A DNA stretch of 64,000 nt from NCBI RefSeq assembly GCF_030272615.1, contig NC_081409.1:475036573-475100572 (forward strand), given 5' to 3'. The notes below the pieces were generated by a model that was not told where the DNA came from, made no database searches, and saw only the letters and a list, made by a program, of their open reading frames with translations. The position numbers and the translations under genes are program-made. The DNA is from Cryptomeria japonica (Eukaryota > Streptophyta > Pinopsida > Cupressales > Cupressaceae). Position 1 is the stretch's first letter. Each line of letters opens with the position of its first letter. Positions 32,589 through 45,700 of this stretch are shown here, one piece after another.

Positions 32589-35500
32589 ATGGCGACTAAC
32601 AGTTTAAGTTCATCTAGTTCATCTGGAGCTATCTTTTGGAGAGATATTCCTAAGCTTGATGGAACAAATTACACAGTATGGAAGATTCAGATGGAGACTC
32701 ATCTGAGATGTATTGGGAAGGAGATTTAAGAGATCACACAGAATGATGTTACACCTTATAATCCGGCGTCTGGCAATCCTCCTCTAACAAACTTGGATAA
32801 GGAGCTTGAGAGTGATTGTAGAGCAAGAGAAGCCCTCTTGTGTGCACTCTGATCAACAAATAATGGGATTAACTGACAAACCATCTGGAAAGGCTATATG
32901 TGATAAGTTGGAGACTCTTAATGAAGGTGACCCTACTGTGAAGATTTCTAAAATTGATGGTTACCGGGTGAGATATGTAGACCTGAAGATGGAAGAAGGT
33001 GAAAGGATTACTGCATTCATGAAAAGGGTAAATAAGATTGTTAGGGGAATTCAATGTTGTGGTGAAACTCTGAGTGAATATGAAATAGTTTCTAAAGTTC
33101 TGAGAGCCCTACCATTGGCTTATGAGATGAAGGCTACTGCAATTAATGAATTAAGAACAATGGATAATACTTTTGTCAATAGAGATACCTTGGTTGGGAA
33201 ATTATCTTCTTTTGAGCTTGAAGTATTTGGACCTTCTAGAGCTGTGAAGTCTGAACCTTCTTTTCATGCATCCTCATCATCAACCAGTAAGAAAGATTGG
33301 AAAGCTTTATATGCAAAGGAATTGGATGATGTGAAGAGAGAAGAAGATGAGTTTGAGCAACTTGAAGCACTATTTTCTAGAAGAGTACTTAAAGAACCGG
33401 TAGGAAGTAAGTATGAAGGAAAAGCACCTTTTAAATGTTTTGCATGTAATAAGACTGGTCATTTTGCATCTAGATGTCCTGAAAGGAATTCAAGATTTGA
33501 AGAAAGAGTTAGAAGATCATTTAAGCCTAACCCTGGATATCAGAACAAGTATAAGTACAGGAAAAACAAAGACAAATCATGCTACATAGCGGGTGAGGAA
33601 GGTGTTACTGATTTTGATGATGAACTGGTAGAAGATTCTACTAGTGGTTCCGACAATGGGAAGGAATGGGTTTTCCTAGCTATCAAGGAAGATGTTCCGG
33701 CACTAGAAGAGAATGTACCTAAAGAGAAGGCAATTGCTACTAAAATTGAAGACAAGGATGAATGGGTAATTGACAGTGGATGTTCACATCATATGACTGG
33801 AGATAAAGGGAAGTTTCTATCTTTGCAAGAATGTGATGGTGGTCTAGTTAGATTTGGAGATGACAAATCATGTATGATCAAAGGAAAAGGAACTATATCA
33901 TTGGATGGTAAGCACAATACTGATAATATTTATTATGTTGAAGGTTTGAGTCATAATCTTTTGAGTGTAGGACAATTGGTGGATAAAGGATTTCAATTAT
34001 AGTTCAAGGATGGAAAATCCAAAATCATTAGTAGATATGGCTTGGAGATTGCAACCGGTACATAGATAAAAGGTAATATATTTCATTTGAATTGCAATGA
34101 GAAGACATGTTTGATTACATAAGTTGATGAGAGTTGGCTATGGAATAAAAGGCTGTGTCATGTGAATTTTGATTGCATTGTAAAGATCGGTTCAACTAAG
34201 GCAGTTAGAGATATACCTAAGATTGTGAAGCCCTATAATCTGGTATGTAAAGAATGTCAAATGGGTAAATAGGTCAGAACCTATTTTAGGAGTATAAAAG
34301 ATAAATCTAATGATGTTCTTGATCTTATTCATACTGATTTGTGTGGCCCTGCTAGAGTTAAAAGCTTTCAAGGTGATAGATATTTCATGTTAATCATTGA
34401 TGATTATTCTAGAATGATGTGGGTTACTTTTCTAAGGGAGAAATCTGAGGCTTTTGAAAAGTTTAAAATCTTTAAGGCTAAAGTGGAAACTGAGACAAGA
34501 TTGAAGATTAAATGTTCAAGGTTAGATCATGGTGGAGAATTCACATCCAGGGAGTTTAATAACTTTTGTGAGAAGCATGGTATAAGGAGACAATTTTCTG
34601 CTCCCCGAACACCTTAGTAGAATGGAGTTGTGGAAAGGAAGAATAGAACTATCTTGGATGCTGCTAGAACAATGATGATGGAAGCTAGTCTAATTCATAT
34701 CTACTGGAGAGAAGTAGTGAGCACAATGGTTTATACATTCAACAAAGTACATATCAAAGGAGAAACCGGTAAGACACCTTATGAATTATGGTTTGGCAAT
34801 AGACCCACAATTAATAATTTCAAAATATTTAGTAGTAAATGTTATATTAGGAGAGATGATATCATTGGAAAATTTGATCCTAGATGCGATTAAGGCATAT
34901 TTATTGGTTATTCTAATGAAAGCAAGGCATATAGATGTTATAACAAGAGATTGCAGAGAATTGTGGAGAGTGCTAATGTCAAGGTGGATGAGTTGAATAG
35001 AAGTCAAATTAGAGTTTATGAGCAAGAACCGGTGGTGGAAATGATAATATCTGAACTAGTAGCACATTTACTAGAACAAAATGTTGAACTAGCTACTTTA
35101 GTATCAGAAAATTCAACAGTAACTGAAGAGCCAAAAAGAGGAACAGAGAGTCAGAAGACTCCTAGGTATATGAGATTGAATCATTCACAAGATCAGATTA
35201 TTAGGGATAAGAATAATGGAGTGATGACAAGAAAAAGACTGGCAACTAATGAGGTATTTTTAATTTCTAAAGTTGAACTGGTATCAGTAATCGAAGCATG
35301 TAAAGATCAATGTTGGTTGAAAGCTATGGAAGAAGAATTAGATCATATTGAGAAGAATAACACACAGACTTTAGTTCCCCGACCTAAAAATAAGAATGTT
35401 ATTGGAACTAAATGGGTTTTTAGGAATAAATTGAATGAGGATGGTCAAGTTGTAAGGAATAAGGCTAGATTGGTTTGTAAAGGATATTCTCAGAAGGAAG

Positions 35501-36918
35501 GAATTGATTATGGTGAAAATTTTGCACCTATAGCTAGGATTGAAGCTGTAAAATTATTTATTGCCTATGTTGCCCATAAAAACTACAAGGTTTATTTGAT
35601 GAATGTCAAGTGTGCATTTTTGAATGGGGATCTTCGTGAGGAAGTTTATATTGAGCAACATGGTGGTTTTAAACATTTCTATAATACATACATGGTTTGT
35701 AGGTTGAGGAAAGCTTTATATGGATTGAAACAAGCACCTATAGCTTGGTATGCAAGATTGAATAAATATCTTTTGAAGCTTGGTTTTACTAAGGGTAATG
35801 CTGATAGTAATTTATATTATAAGTTCACCGATGATGATATATTGATTATTGAAGTATTTGTTGATGACATCATTTTTGGAGGTGAAGATAAGTTATGCAT
35901 GGAATTTTCTAAGAATATGGAGAAAGAATTTGATATGTCTAGATTGGGGAAATGATTTTTTTCTTAGGTTCGCAGATTACTCAGACTAATAAAGGTATTT
36001 TCATTTGTCAAACTAAGTATGCTAGGGAATTGTTGAAGAACTTTGATATGGTAGATTTTAAACTAGTAAGTACTCCTATGGTTACAAGTGAGAAACTGAC
36101 AAGGAAATATTTTTCTGCACCGGTAAATCCTACAATATACAAATCTATGATTGGAGGTCTGCTTTATTTGACTCAGACTAGGCCTGACATAATGAATGTT
36201 GTTTGTATTGCATATAGATTTCAAAGTGATCCTAGATAAAATCATGAGAGTGCGGTGAAAAGGATTTTTAGATACTTGCAAGGTACATCTGAATATGGAT
36301 TGTGGTACCCTAAGGATGACGACTTTACTTTATGTGCATATACAGATACAGATTGGGTTGGTCATGTTGAAGACCGAAAAAGTACTTTCAGTGGAGCTTT
36401 CTTTCTTGGAAAGAAATTGAATTTCATGGATCAGAAAGAAACAATCATGTACCTCTTTATCTACTACTAAAGTTGAGTATGTTGTTGCTGCTATTAACTG
36501 TACACATGTTCTATAGATGAAGAAAATGTTGAAGGATATCAAAGTGCATTGCACTGGACCGATAGTTATTCACTGTGATAACTCTACTACTATTGACATA
36601 TCAAAGAATACGATATTTTACTCTAAGACAAAGAACATATCTATCAAGTATAACTTTTTGAAGGAGAAGGTGGAAGAAAATGAAGTTAGACTGGTTTATG
36701 TGAACATTAAAGAGCAAATTTTAGATATTTTCACTAAAAGTTTTCCTAAAGAATCATTTGAGTACTTGAGAGATAGGTTAGGGTTTTTGCCCCTTTGGCA
36801 GACAATTGATGGATTCTTTTTAGAATCAGTTCGGTATGCATTATCAAAGATATTATTCATTCCGACGTTGATGTGGGGATGCTACTACTCAGGGGGAGTA
36901 GTTAGCCTTGTGTTTTAG
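32589..36918 (+). pseudogene. Element B Ty1-copia gag-pol, heavily mutated
   Basis: Start ATG 32589 opens the gag lead MATNSLSSSS. Recognised blocks: zinc knuckle CFACNKTGHFASRC (33436-33477); protease WVIDSGCSHHMTGD (active Asp codon 33772); GAG-pre-integrase CHVNFD; integrase core (HTDLCGP, LDHGGEF; the PQQNG motif is destroyed); reverse transcriptase with [11 protein letters not shown] and catalytic FVDD (35857-35868); RNase H with YTDTDWVGH and ILDIFTKSFPKE. Lesions: stops at 32727, 34000, 34063, 34120, 34270, the pair at 34615 and 34618, 34891, 36237 and 36514; frameshifts near 32850, 35950 and 36423. Several stops look like CAG-to-TAG or TGG-to-TAG changes, the mark of C-to-T decay in methylated DNA. 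Confidence 0.95.
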
Positions 36919-37168
36919 TGTTTTTATTTTTTTCTTTGATATTTTTTATCAGATTTCTGGCATTGATGTCAAAGAGGGAGAGATATTGATGTAAAAAACT
37001 TAAGGAGTTGTATACATCAGGGGGAGTTTTTTTTTTCCAGAACTGCATTGCTTTATCTTTGTATGGGAGATTGTTGGCTATCTTCCATTGGGGGAGACTC
37101 ATTTGGCATTTTTTGGCACTTAGATGTTTTTCACATCTAGTGTTGTCATCAATACCAAAGGGGGAGAT
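36919..37168 (+). other. Element B 3' untranslated region with polypurine tract
   Basis: Contains GGGGGAG-type runs near 36891, 37020 and 37090, and the true tract AAAGGGGGAGAT at 37157-37168, which abuts the 3' LTR. Confidence 0.85.
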
Positions 37169-38372
37169 TGTTGGCCATTTAGAGGAATTTATTTTGTGTT
37201 GCATTGATGTTTTGTCATTGATGTCAACACTACCTGTTTTGGATGTTTTACCAACACCCTTTTGGTGCTGGTAGATTGTGTGGTTTCTGGTTTGTTTGGA
37301 TCCGACATGATTTGGTATGCTTGAGTATGATTTGGTTATGGAATTGGCTTATTCATATTCATATTCAATCAGTTGGTTTTGTTCTGGTGATCAGATGCTA
37401 TCCTGTTTGCTTGGAAGCTTGGTTTGTGGTTCGATGAGGGTTTCACCGATAGAGCTTTGATGAAGATCTTTGATAAATTGCATAAGTGGTGTTGGTGTAG
37501 CTTCTGGTGGAGTTTCAGGATGCTGAAGGTGATCTTGTTCGAGACTTGGTGGATAGGGATCATTACTTTAGTGTGTGGACCTATATTGGGTCCCAATTGA
37601 TCTAGGTTATGAACTAGCTTAATGTAACGTATGGATTGGACCTCTTGATGTATTTTTGGGATGTCTTATGGGTTGGATATTATTTGTTTGGTCTAAGGTC
37701 GACATGTTTTGTAATTATGTAATTAGTTTATTGTTTGGTGGCCGACCAGATTGTTTATGGTCGAGGGTTTGTATATATATGATATAAGATCTCATTGTAG
37801 ATAATCAGGAAAAAGGAAAGGGATATGGATATGTAATGTACGAATAATGTAATATCATTCAGGAAAAGGATTTAGTCGATCATTGGAGATCAAGTTGGGT
37901 TTATGTAAGAGGATTTAGTCCTTCGGTATTGAGCTTAACCAGAATAGTACTCAGGCATATGAGATGCTATCTTTGCAAATCATTCATTTCTCCATATTGT
38001 AGTCTAGATCTCTATGTAGTCAGTGAGACTTCTTTTGTGATGAGAAATGCTCTCTAGGTTGTTGGCCTTCCTACAAGTGCAGGCCCCTGAATTGTAATTC
38101 ACATCCTTACTACAAAAGTATTATTTGATTGTGGGTAGGCTTTCCACCGTGGTTTTTCCCTTTACCGGGTTTTCCACGTATAAATCTTGGTGTCATGTGG
38201 ATGGTATTTATTCTTTGATTATTGTTTATGCTTAATTGGTTTATCTATTATTCAGATATTAATTTTTTGAGTTCTGGTATTAAAGTTTTAATTGCTAAAT
38301 GTTCCGGTAATCTGTGACAACTGATTCACCCCCCCCTCTCAGTTGTCTTCCAGTTATTTGAACTGTCTAACA
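37169..38372 (+). repeat. Element B 3' LTR (1,204 bp)
   Basis: It starts TGTTGGCCATTTAG and ends ...CTGTCTAACA. Aligns along its length with the 5' LTR, with many scattered substitutions and small indels. The C-run is CACCCCCCCCTCTCAG near 38327. Confidence 0.95.
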
Positions 38373-39051
38373 GGTAATAGGGTGTTTTACTATCATAATT
38401 ACATTGACCTTTTCGATAGGCCAAAAGGTTTTAAGCTTCAATTGTGTCGATACAATTGAATAAAGGAGCAATGCATGTACACGTATGATTTGACAGATCA
38501 TGCTTTTGTGGAACTTGATTCTATCATAGCAATTACAACCATCTTATCTTACAATGCTAGGAATGATACATACAAATTAGAAGAAAGAGATCACAAATTT
38601 TTTTTAGATTTTGTTAAAAATATGAACAAGGTGTATTTTCAAAAAATTCTACTTTCCTCTTCACAATGTAATCCCATATGTTAGATTGTTTAATTTTTTT
38701 TTATCAAATATAATATTGGTTTTATACTTTTTGGCTTCAGGTGCAATGAATATTCTTGATGGTGTGTTCGAGATAACTCAACCAATTTGTTACTACCTGC
38801 TTCTTGGTGTAAGTTTCTTTCACTAGCCATTCATATTTTGTAGTGAAATGAAATTGGAGAAAATATAAAATATTTTCTAAATGAATTTTCAATACAAATT
38901 CGGGTCTCACATGGTGATCGAAATGTGCAGGTACATGGGCTGACAGAAATTCATATGCCATTCATGATGTCAATGGGGTTATCAAATCAAATTTAAATGT
39001 GCTAGAAGGTCATCAATCAAACAACTTGGCACGATGTATGCTCTATACAAT
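38373..39051 (+). pseudogene. Unidentified gene, second part, between elements B and C
   Basis: With B and one target copy removed, the frame from 31305 (GGT) runs directly into 38376 and stays open, save one TGA near 38455, to 38684. It encodes RVFYYHNYIDLFDRP and later HAFVELDSIIAITTILSYN. The gene then shows a possible intron end (TTGGCTTCAG, about 38741), a short exon, a donor (TGGTGTAAGT, about 38813), an acceptor (ATGTGCAG, about 38931) and an exon encoding WADRNSYAIHDVNGVIKSNL. Element C cuts it at 39051. Product unknown; see the first part at 29506. Confidence 0.55.
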
Positions 39052-39827
39052 TGATGCAGGAGCATCCCTGGTTCACAACAATCTTGCATCAACCAAAAAC
39101 ATTTTCTTTTATATTTTGTTTTATATTTGCAGTTTCAGTTTTCCTTTCTGTGTGTCCCAATTTTGGCTCACTAGATCCTGTGGAGTTGGATTCTACTTGA
39201 AGACTTGATCATCTTTCTTTCTTTTAAACCACATCTCATTTGGATCACTTTTTGGCAAGATATCGCTACCAGTTTCCATGACATTTTCTTGTTACTGATT
39301 GTCTGAGACCTATTCTAGTGATCTACCGGAACCCATTCCAAAAATCATGGAGCCTTGGATGTTGATCTCAATGTTTCTTGGCATGTGGTCTACCTTCTCC
39401 ATTTCATCCTTTGGATTTTTTGGAGGAATCTCTTGGCAGAGGCTGACCTTGTTCATTTTGCACGTTAGGTCTTGTTCTTCGATTTTTGATCCTTTTTGGG
39501 CCGACTGGATCCTTTGGATCGATATATATATTTGTAATCATGATTTAGAGTGTAATAAATTGGAGAATCAAGGAGTATCAGATAGATAGACTATGCCTAG
39601 AATATAGGTTTTTTTTATTCAAGGTCCCAGTGTGGCCTATTCTGCTAGGCCTATGTGCCGGTATGTTGTAACCCGGTTGTTATCAGTTGGATGTAATCAA
39701 ATTTCATGCATTAAAGCTACCTGTTTTGCATTGCCTCCATCATATCTATGTGTTTTTGTTGTGTTTACTCTTGATGACCGGTTTGGAATGATCTCCTTGA
39801 GGTCCCTCCTCACCGGTGATTGCTTCA
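39052..39827 (+). repeat. Element C left LTR, forward (776 bp)
   Basis: TGATGCAGGAGCAT start, ...GATTGCTTCA end, two bases before the PBS. It aligns with the inverted LTR at the right end, with one indel of about 20 bases near 39295 and scattered substitutions. Confidence 0.9.
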
Positions 39828-39829
39828 AG

Positions 39830-39840
39830 TGGTATCAAAG
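39830..39840 (+). promoter_or_regulatory. Element C primer binding site
   Basis: TGGTATCAAAG follows the LTR by two bases, the initiator tRNA-Met type also seen at 136-147. Confidence 0.8.
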
Positions 39841-39936
39841 AAAAGTTTCATTTCGGAGGTTGCGTGTCCTGAAATTTTGTTGTAGGGTGGCAGATTACGG
39901 ATCTGACCTACAATTGCAAAGGACTGGCATAAATCA

Positions 39937-41360
39937 ATGGCGTGAACAAGAACTAGGAATGGTGGAGTGCGTGGGAATGTAGACCCTGCTGTGATGGAGA
40001 TGTTGTGAGGAATAGCAGCCCAGTTAGAAGCCGTGGAGACAGCCCAAAGAAGAGGCTGATATATTGAGGATGTGAGAAAATATGAAGGAGAAGAAGCCCC
40101 GATAGAACAAGTGAACATACTGATAGTTGATTTGGATGAAGAAAGGTTTTTAAGGGTTTTGAGTAGGGTGAACACTAAACCTCATTTTACCCCACCGGAA
40201 TATGATGGGAAGTTAGATTCTGATGAATTGATGAAAATTAGGAATTATCATGATGAAATTTTATGTGATATTGTGCCTATGGATATTTGTCATCTTTTAT
40301 TGGGAAGATCTTAGCAGTTTGATAGACAGGCAATACATGATGGGAGGAAGAATACATACACTATTGTGGCCAATGGGATGAAGCAAACCTTGTTACCTTT
40401 AGAGGAACCTTTGAAGAATGAAGTCTGTATGAATGCCAGAATCTATTTAGTAGATGGAAGGAAATTCATGGATGGACTGAGACATGAATATGTGTGTTTT
40501 TCCTTAATTCCTAAGAAGACCGAGAGACCAAAACTGAAAGGAGAACACCCAGAAGAGATAATAGATTTGCTAACAGAATATGAGGACATCATTTCAGATA
40601 ATGTACCTGATGGATTGCCACATGTTAGAAGTATTAGTCATTGCATGGACTTGGTTCCCAAAGATAGTTTGCCTAACAAAGCTGCACACCGGTTGACACC
40701 GATAGAGAATGAAGAACTGATTAGACAAGTGTAGGAGTTGTTGGAGAAAGGTTTGATCAGGGAAAGTTTGAGCCCTTGTGCGGTACCAATAGTATTAGCA
40801 CCTAAGAAGAATGGAGAATGGAGGATGTGTATCGATTCAAGAGCAATAAACAAGATCACAGTGAAATACCGGTTTCCTTTGCCTAGGATGGATGACATAA
40901 TAGACTGTTTGAATGGAGCAAAATACTTTACAAATATAGATTCAAAGAGTGGATATCATCAGATCAGGATTAGAGAAGGTGATGAGTGGAAGACAACATT
41001 TAAGACAAATGAAGGACTATATGAATGGTTACTGATTCCTTTTTGATTGACTAATGCACCAAGTATGAGGCTGATGAATGAGGTATTAAATAAATTCTTG
41101 GGTAAGTTTGTTATTGTGTATTTGGATGACATTCTAATTTCTGGTAGAACAAAAGAAGAGCATTTGTTGCAGTTAAGACAAGTTTTGTAGAGGTTGAGAG
41201 AAGAGAAGTTGTTGATCAATATAAAGAAGTGTACTTTCATGAAGGATGAGTTAGTCTATTTGGGCTTTGTGATATCTATGGATGGTTTGAAGATGGGCCC
41301 TGAGAAAGTGAAAGCCATTGTTGAGTCGCCTATAACAGAAAGAATTGGAGAGGTAAGATC
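39937..41360 (+). pseudogene. Element C gag start, protease tail and reverse transcriptase
   Basis: ATG 39937 opens gag (…AAQLEAVETAQRRG, VNTKPHFTPPEYDG). At about 40227, after DSDELM, most of gag and the protease active site are missing; the frame resumes in the protease tail, NYHDEILCD and MDICHLLLGRS, typical of gypsy elements. Reverse transcriptase follows: [30 protein letters not shown], and catalytic YLDD at 41119-41130. Stops include 40312, 40732, 41044 and 41188, all in one frame. Element D interrupts at 41360; the frame continues at 48945. Confidence 0.9.
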
Positions 41361-42491
41361 TAATGAATACTAAGAGGGGGCGGTGAATTAGTATGCCAAA
41401 AATATTTGCACTTAAACACTTTGCTAGACTAATAGTAAACCAGTAAAATAGTTTAGCAGACAAACCAGTTAGCACACATGCAAACCAAGTAGCAAATAAT
41501 GCATTCACCCACAGAAGCACAAACACCATAACACAAGAGATTTTGATGTGGAAACCCAAATGGGAAAAACCATGGTGAGATGGAACTCACAAGTAACTAT
41601 CTGCAGAATAGGAACTAGACCGGTTAAGGTCATACAATATTCTTTATCAGAACAGATCCTGTTAGGAATCTTAATCTCTGTTAGAAGATAAGTCCGATTA
41701 AAGACTACCTTGCTGGAGGATTTTAGATCCACAGATGTGAACCACTTTGTTAGAGGATTTACAAAAGTCTTTTGGGCCTACCTTGTTAAGGGCTACAAAC
41801 TTGTCGAAGATGTGAGTAATCAACAAGTGAGTGATCTAGCAAATAGCATAGATTACTTGGTTAGATCCTTGATAGCTCATTCCTAATGCATTCTAGCATT
41901 ACTTCAGTCTTCTACACATTCATACTCTCTAACTCCTCAACCACCTTAAACCCTAGCAACAACATCAATGACAACCTAGAACCCTAGACATGATGTCCTT
42001 ATAAAGGAATCTGATTTCATGTCGGTCCAATAGGATTACAATACAATTTCCTAGGTTCCATGCATCTAGATGTATATGGTAACATGACACAAAAAGAACC
42101 ATTAAAGTGTCAGCACCATCAAACAATCGGTGGATGGTAATTCATCACAAAATGCCGATTGGTAACTCATCACAGAGTATTACTCGTTCATACAAAATAC
42201 CGGTTCAAGCAAAATGTCGATTGCCGGTTTGACAAAATGAAGACAGGGAAATTTGTGTTCTGTCGCTTTGATCCTTCGTACTACTTGAGATCCTCGAACC
42301 GCTTGTGGTTAACATACTACTTCAGATCGGTAATCACTTTCTACAAAACACCAATAGTCTAAGGACTATAATGCATCACACCGATTGGAACATGTACCGG
42401 TTGAGCTTTAATTAATACATATAAAAATGATCTCAATGCAAGTGTGTGTCCATAAATGATAATCACAACATAATCATCAAAAATGCCAACA
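41361..42491 (-). repeat. Element D 3' LTR (1,131 bp)
   Basis: Minus strand starts TGTTGGCATTTTTGATG and ends ...GTATTCATTA, where the final CA is mutated to TA. It contains the shared GTTTTTCCCATTTGGGTTTC block (about 41549-41568) and a short C-rich run near 41375. Confidence 0.9.
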
Positions 42492-42503
42492 ATCTCCCCC
42501 TTT
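42492..42503 (-). promoter_or_regulatory. Element D polypurine tract
   Basis: The minus strand reads AAAGGGGGAGAT directly before the 3' LTR start, the same arrangement as in elements A and B. Confidence 0.85.
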
Positions 42504-42799
42504 GGCATTGATGGCAACACTTAGTAAATTTTGACATCTAAGTGTTTTACAACAAAAATATGCCAGAATCAAAATTACTCCCTATAAGCATATACACTAT
42601 CCCTTTTGCAGAAAATACAATGTATACTACTTCTTAACAAAAATAACATGAAAGTATACATCAAAACTTTCAAAAATTATACTTCTCCCCCTTTGCCAAC
42701 AATGACAAAAATAATATTACAGACTAACCCATGTTTCATTAAAATAATAAGTGTTTATGACAGTAAAGAATAAAACTTGTCAAAAATAGATTTAAAGTC
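42504..42799 (-). other. Element D 3' untranslated region
   Basis: A short spacer with a second purine run, GGCAAAGGGGGAGAAG (minus strand, near 42690). No coding seen. Confidence 0.7.
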
Positions 42800-45700
42800 C
42801 TACAAGAATTGTTTCATAGATAAAGACCAGGACTCAAGTAGGGAGGTGGCTACTTCATTCTCTGTCTGCATCTAGGAGATTTGTTCTTCCATGGCATCTA
42901 TTGTGCTCATCTCCTGTGTCGCCGTTAAGGCATCCAAATTAAGATAACACTTCTGAAGTATTTACAAATGTGGGAGTAGAACCAGTTGTAGCTCCTGCAA
43001 ATCTTGTGACTGGGTGCTGACCTCATGCTCTATTTTAGTAGACTAGATATGAAACTCGTGAATGGTTTGCCCATAAGATGTAAAGGAGTCATATGGTGGC
43101 TTGAAGGTGCTCATGTATGACTGTAGATTAGATTGAAGCTTTTGCTTCTATGCAAGCAAATCATCATAGAACAGATGGGGTTGGAAAATCTTGCTGAGTA
43201 GAAGATTCCCCTCATCTAGAGAATTCCTTATATCCTTCTGTGCTTTTTACAGTTCAGACTGGAGCTCATTAAGCTTCTTCACCAGGGCAATGTTGAGAGC
43301 CTTTTGATGCTATTTCTTGGCATTTGCCTCTGCTACCTCCTCTAAGCTCTACACTTGATCATCCACTATTGTGCATAGGAGATTCAATTGGGCCAATGAT
43401 GAGTCAGTGCTAGGGAGGTTTGTGTCGGGTAACAAACCGGTAAGAGTGTCCACCACCGCTTGGATCACATCTTGCTCCTTTTTCCTCTGTATTACTTCAA
43501 GGCATTCTTGAGCAACCTTGATGCTCTGCAGTAGCTCCATTTCACTTGCAGATTGGAGGTCAATGGGACTGGTGAGGTTAGCCAATTTGGCTTGACTACC
43601 GGTTGCCTTAGGTGTCTCCATTTCCGTGCTCTTTACTGCTTCTCCTTCCTTGTCCTCCTCTATTTTCTTCTTTTCCTCTCCTCTTCTCTTTTCCTCTTCC
43701 TTATCCTCCTCTACTTTCTTCTTCTCTGCTTCCTTCCTCTTCTCCTCTGCCTTATCTTCCTCTTCCTTCTTCTTTTCTGCTTCCTTTTGCTTCTCCTCTT
43801 CCTTTCTCTTCTCCTCTTCCTTTCTTTTCTTCTCTTCTTCTTTTCTCTTTTCTTCCTATTTCTATTTCTCCTCATCTTCTTCCTTCTTCTTCTTGTCCTC
43901 TTCCTTTTTCTTCTTGTCCTCTTCATCCTTTTTCTTCTTCTCCTCTTCATCCTTCTTCTTCTCTACTTTCTTCTTTGCTTCCTCCTTTTTGTCCTCTATT
44001 TCCTTTTTCTTTACTTCCTGTTCTACTTGCTTCTCCTGTCTTGTTGCTTCCGATGGTGTACCCTGAGCAACATCCTCTCCATCCATAGCATCGACATCAA
44101 TAGTGTCTATGGGTTCAGTAATCGGGTTTCCTTCATTGTCAAACACTTCATCCGGTTTAGTTATTGTCGGTTCTTGTTCAGCCTTCCTGTTGGCTTCAGC
44201 CACTCTATGCATCTTAAGAGTTTCTAGAGCAAGAGTGTGTGTATTCTTGAGCATTTCTTGACCCTTTCCTTCTAGTAACAGGAGTCTTCTTCTTCTCATG
44301 AAGAAGAGGCCTTTGTATTTATTCAATACTTCAAATAGTTCTGCATTTGATACGTCAGGAAAATGTTCAGCAAAAACTTTCTCTCTCATTTCCTGTTCTT
44401 TCTCCATGGCAATGTGCCATTTATTGTCTAAGGAATTATACAAAGAATCCGGTGTCTCAGATCTAATTTTTGAAGGCGACCGGTCATTAACACATAAATA
44501 CTGAATGATTTCTTTTTCAACTGCTCCCTTTTCATCATCATTAAAGTCATCAAAACAATCAATCAAATCATTCAACACTTTTCTCCTAATGTTTTTGATA
44601 GTTGTTTGACAATGTGTCAAAGGTTTGTAGGAGGAGATGTCAATATTTACCGGTGCTGATGATGCTGGTTCATTCTTTGTCTTTTTCTTTGCTTGTCATG
44701 TCTTCTTAGGTTTTTCCTCAGACACAGTTTCTTCTGAGTCTGGTGAGGCATTCCTTGTCTTCCTCTTTCTCTCGAACACTTTGGCAGGTGCCGCTACCAG
44801 TTTCTTCTTTGTAGGTGAGCGCTTGGTCACTTTGGGACTAGCTACAGTAATCAGTGCCGATGCTGAAGGCATTGCCTTTCCTTTCTTTTCAGGGGATTCT
44901 TCAAATGGTGCAACCCTTTCTAGATAGGTGTCGGTTCTCTTTTCCTTGGGATCTAGGGGTGAGGCAATTAGGGTAGAGTTATACCCGTCCAGCATATCAT
45001 ACATCACCTCATAGCCCATAGGCTCCACTTCTTCCTGTCTGGGCTCAAGGGCCTCCATTATGCATTGATCAACTTTGATGATAAAGTAGATATCATCTTC
45101 ACACTTCTTGACAATGTCACTGGATATCCTCGCCCTTAGGCTCATCTTGCTTCTGAACTCATCAAAGTACTTGTTTAGAACATCAAGGTAATTGGTTCCA
45201 ACTGCTTGTAGGCTTTCTTTAATCTGCTTGGTAACCGGTTGGTCCCCAAACCACTGAATGTATCCACTCCTAGGAAGTATCCTTGGAAATAAAAGAATAA
45301 TTCGACGAGTAGCTGACCAAACTTGAACTTCAATGCATTATCCTATTTGATTGATTTCAGATTCAACAAGAGTTGCCTTTGCATATCGGTGCAGAGGTCA
45401 AATGATGCATCTTCCTTGATCATCCGGTAAGAAACATTTACCATTGTAGCAGATACAGAGTTAATTTTGTTGGCTGAGAACATCCGGTATCCAATCACCA
45501 TGCACACATATTTCACGAGGTCATCCTTAATGAAATTAATAGTCATTCCTCATGAGTCGCTCACTGAACTAGTGAGCTTGGACATTTCCATCTTGCTGAC
45601 CTTCCTTAGGGCTGGCACTTCCCCTGTATTGCAGAAACCGGTGATGACATGAATAGCTTGTGGAGTGATATCATGCATTCTCTCCAGGTACATCTTGTCA

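Larger units (their letters stand above)
31310..38372 (+). mobile_element. Element B: old, complete Ty1-copia LTR retrotransposon
   Basis: LTRs at 31310-32530 and 37169-38372, PBS at 32533-32544, gag-pol at 32589-36918 and polypurine tract at 37157-37168. The flanks GGTCA (31305-31309) and GGTAA (38373-38377) are a target duplication with one later change. Gag-pol order is Ty1-copia and the protein is clearly related to that of element A but divergent. The LTRs differ at roughly one base in eight over the first 300 bases by eye, the highest of the pairs here, in keeping with its heavy load of stops and frameshifts. Confidence 0.95.

Noticed and set aside
41251-41732. Minus-strand frames at the left end of element D
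   Set aside because: They cross from the reverse transcriptase of C into the LTR of D. The same LTR frame recurs at 47801-48007 with no coding signature.
43553-44227. Plus-strand frames made almost entirely of Leu, Phe and Ser, looking like a multi-pass membrane protein
   Set aside because: They are the antisense of the Lys/Glu repeat in element D's minus-strand protein. The other plus frames there are equally low in complexity.
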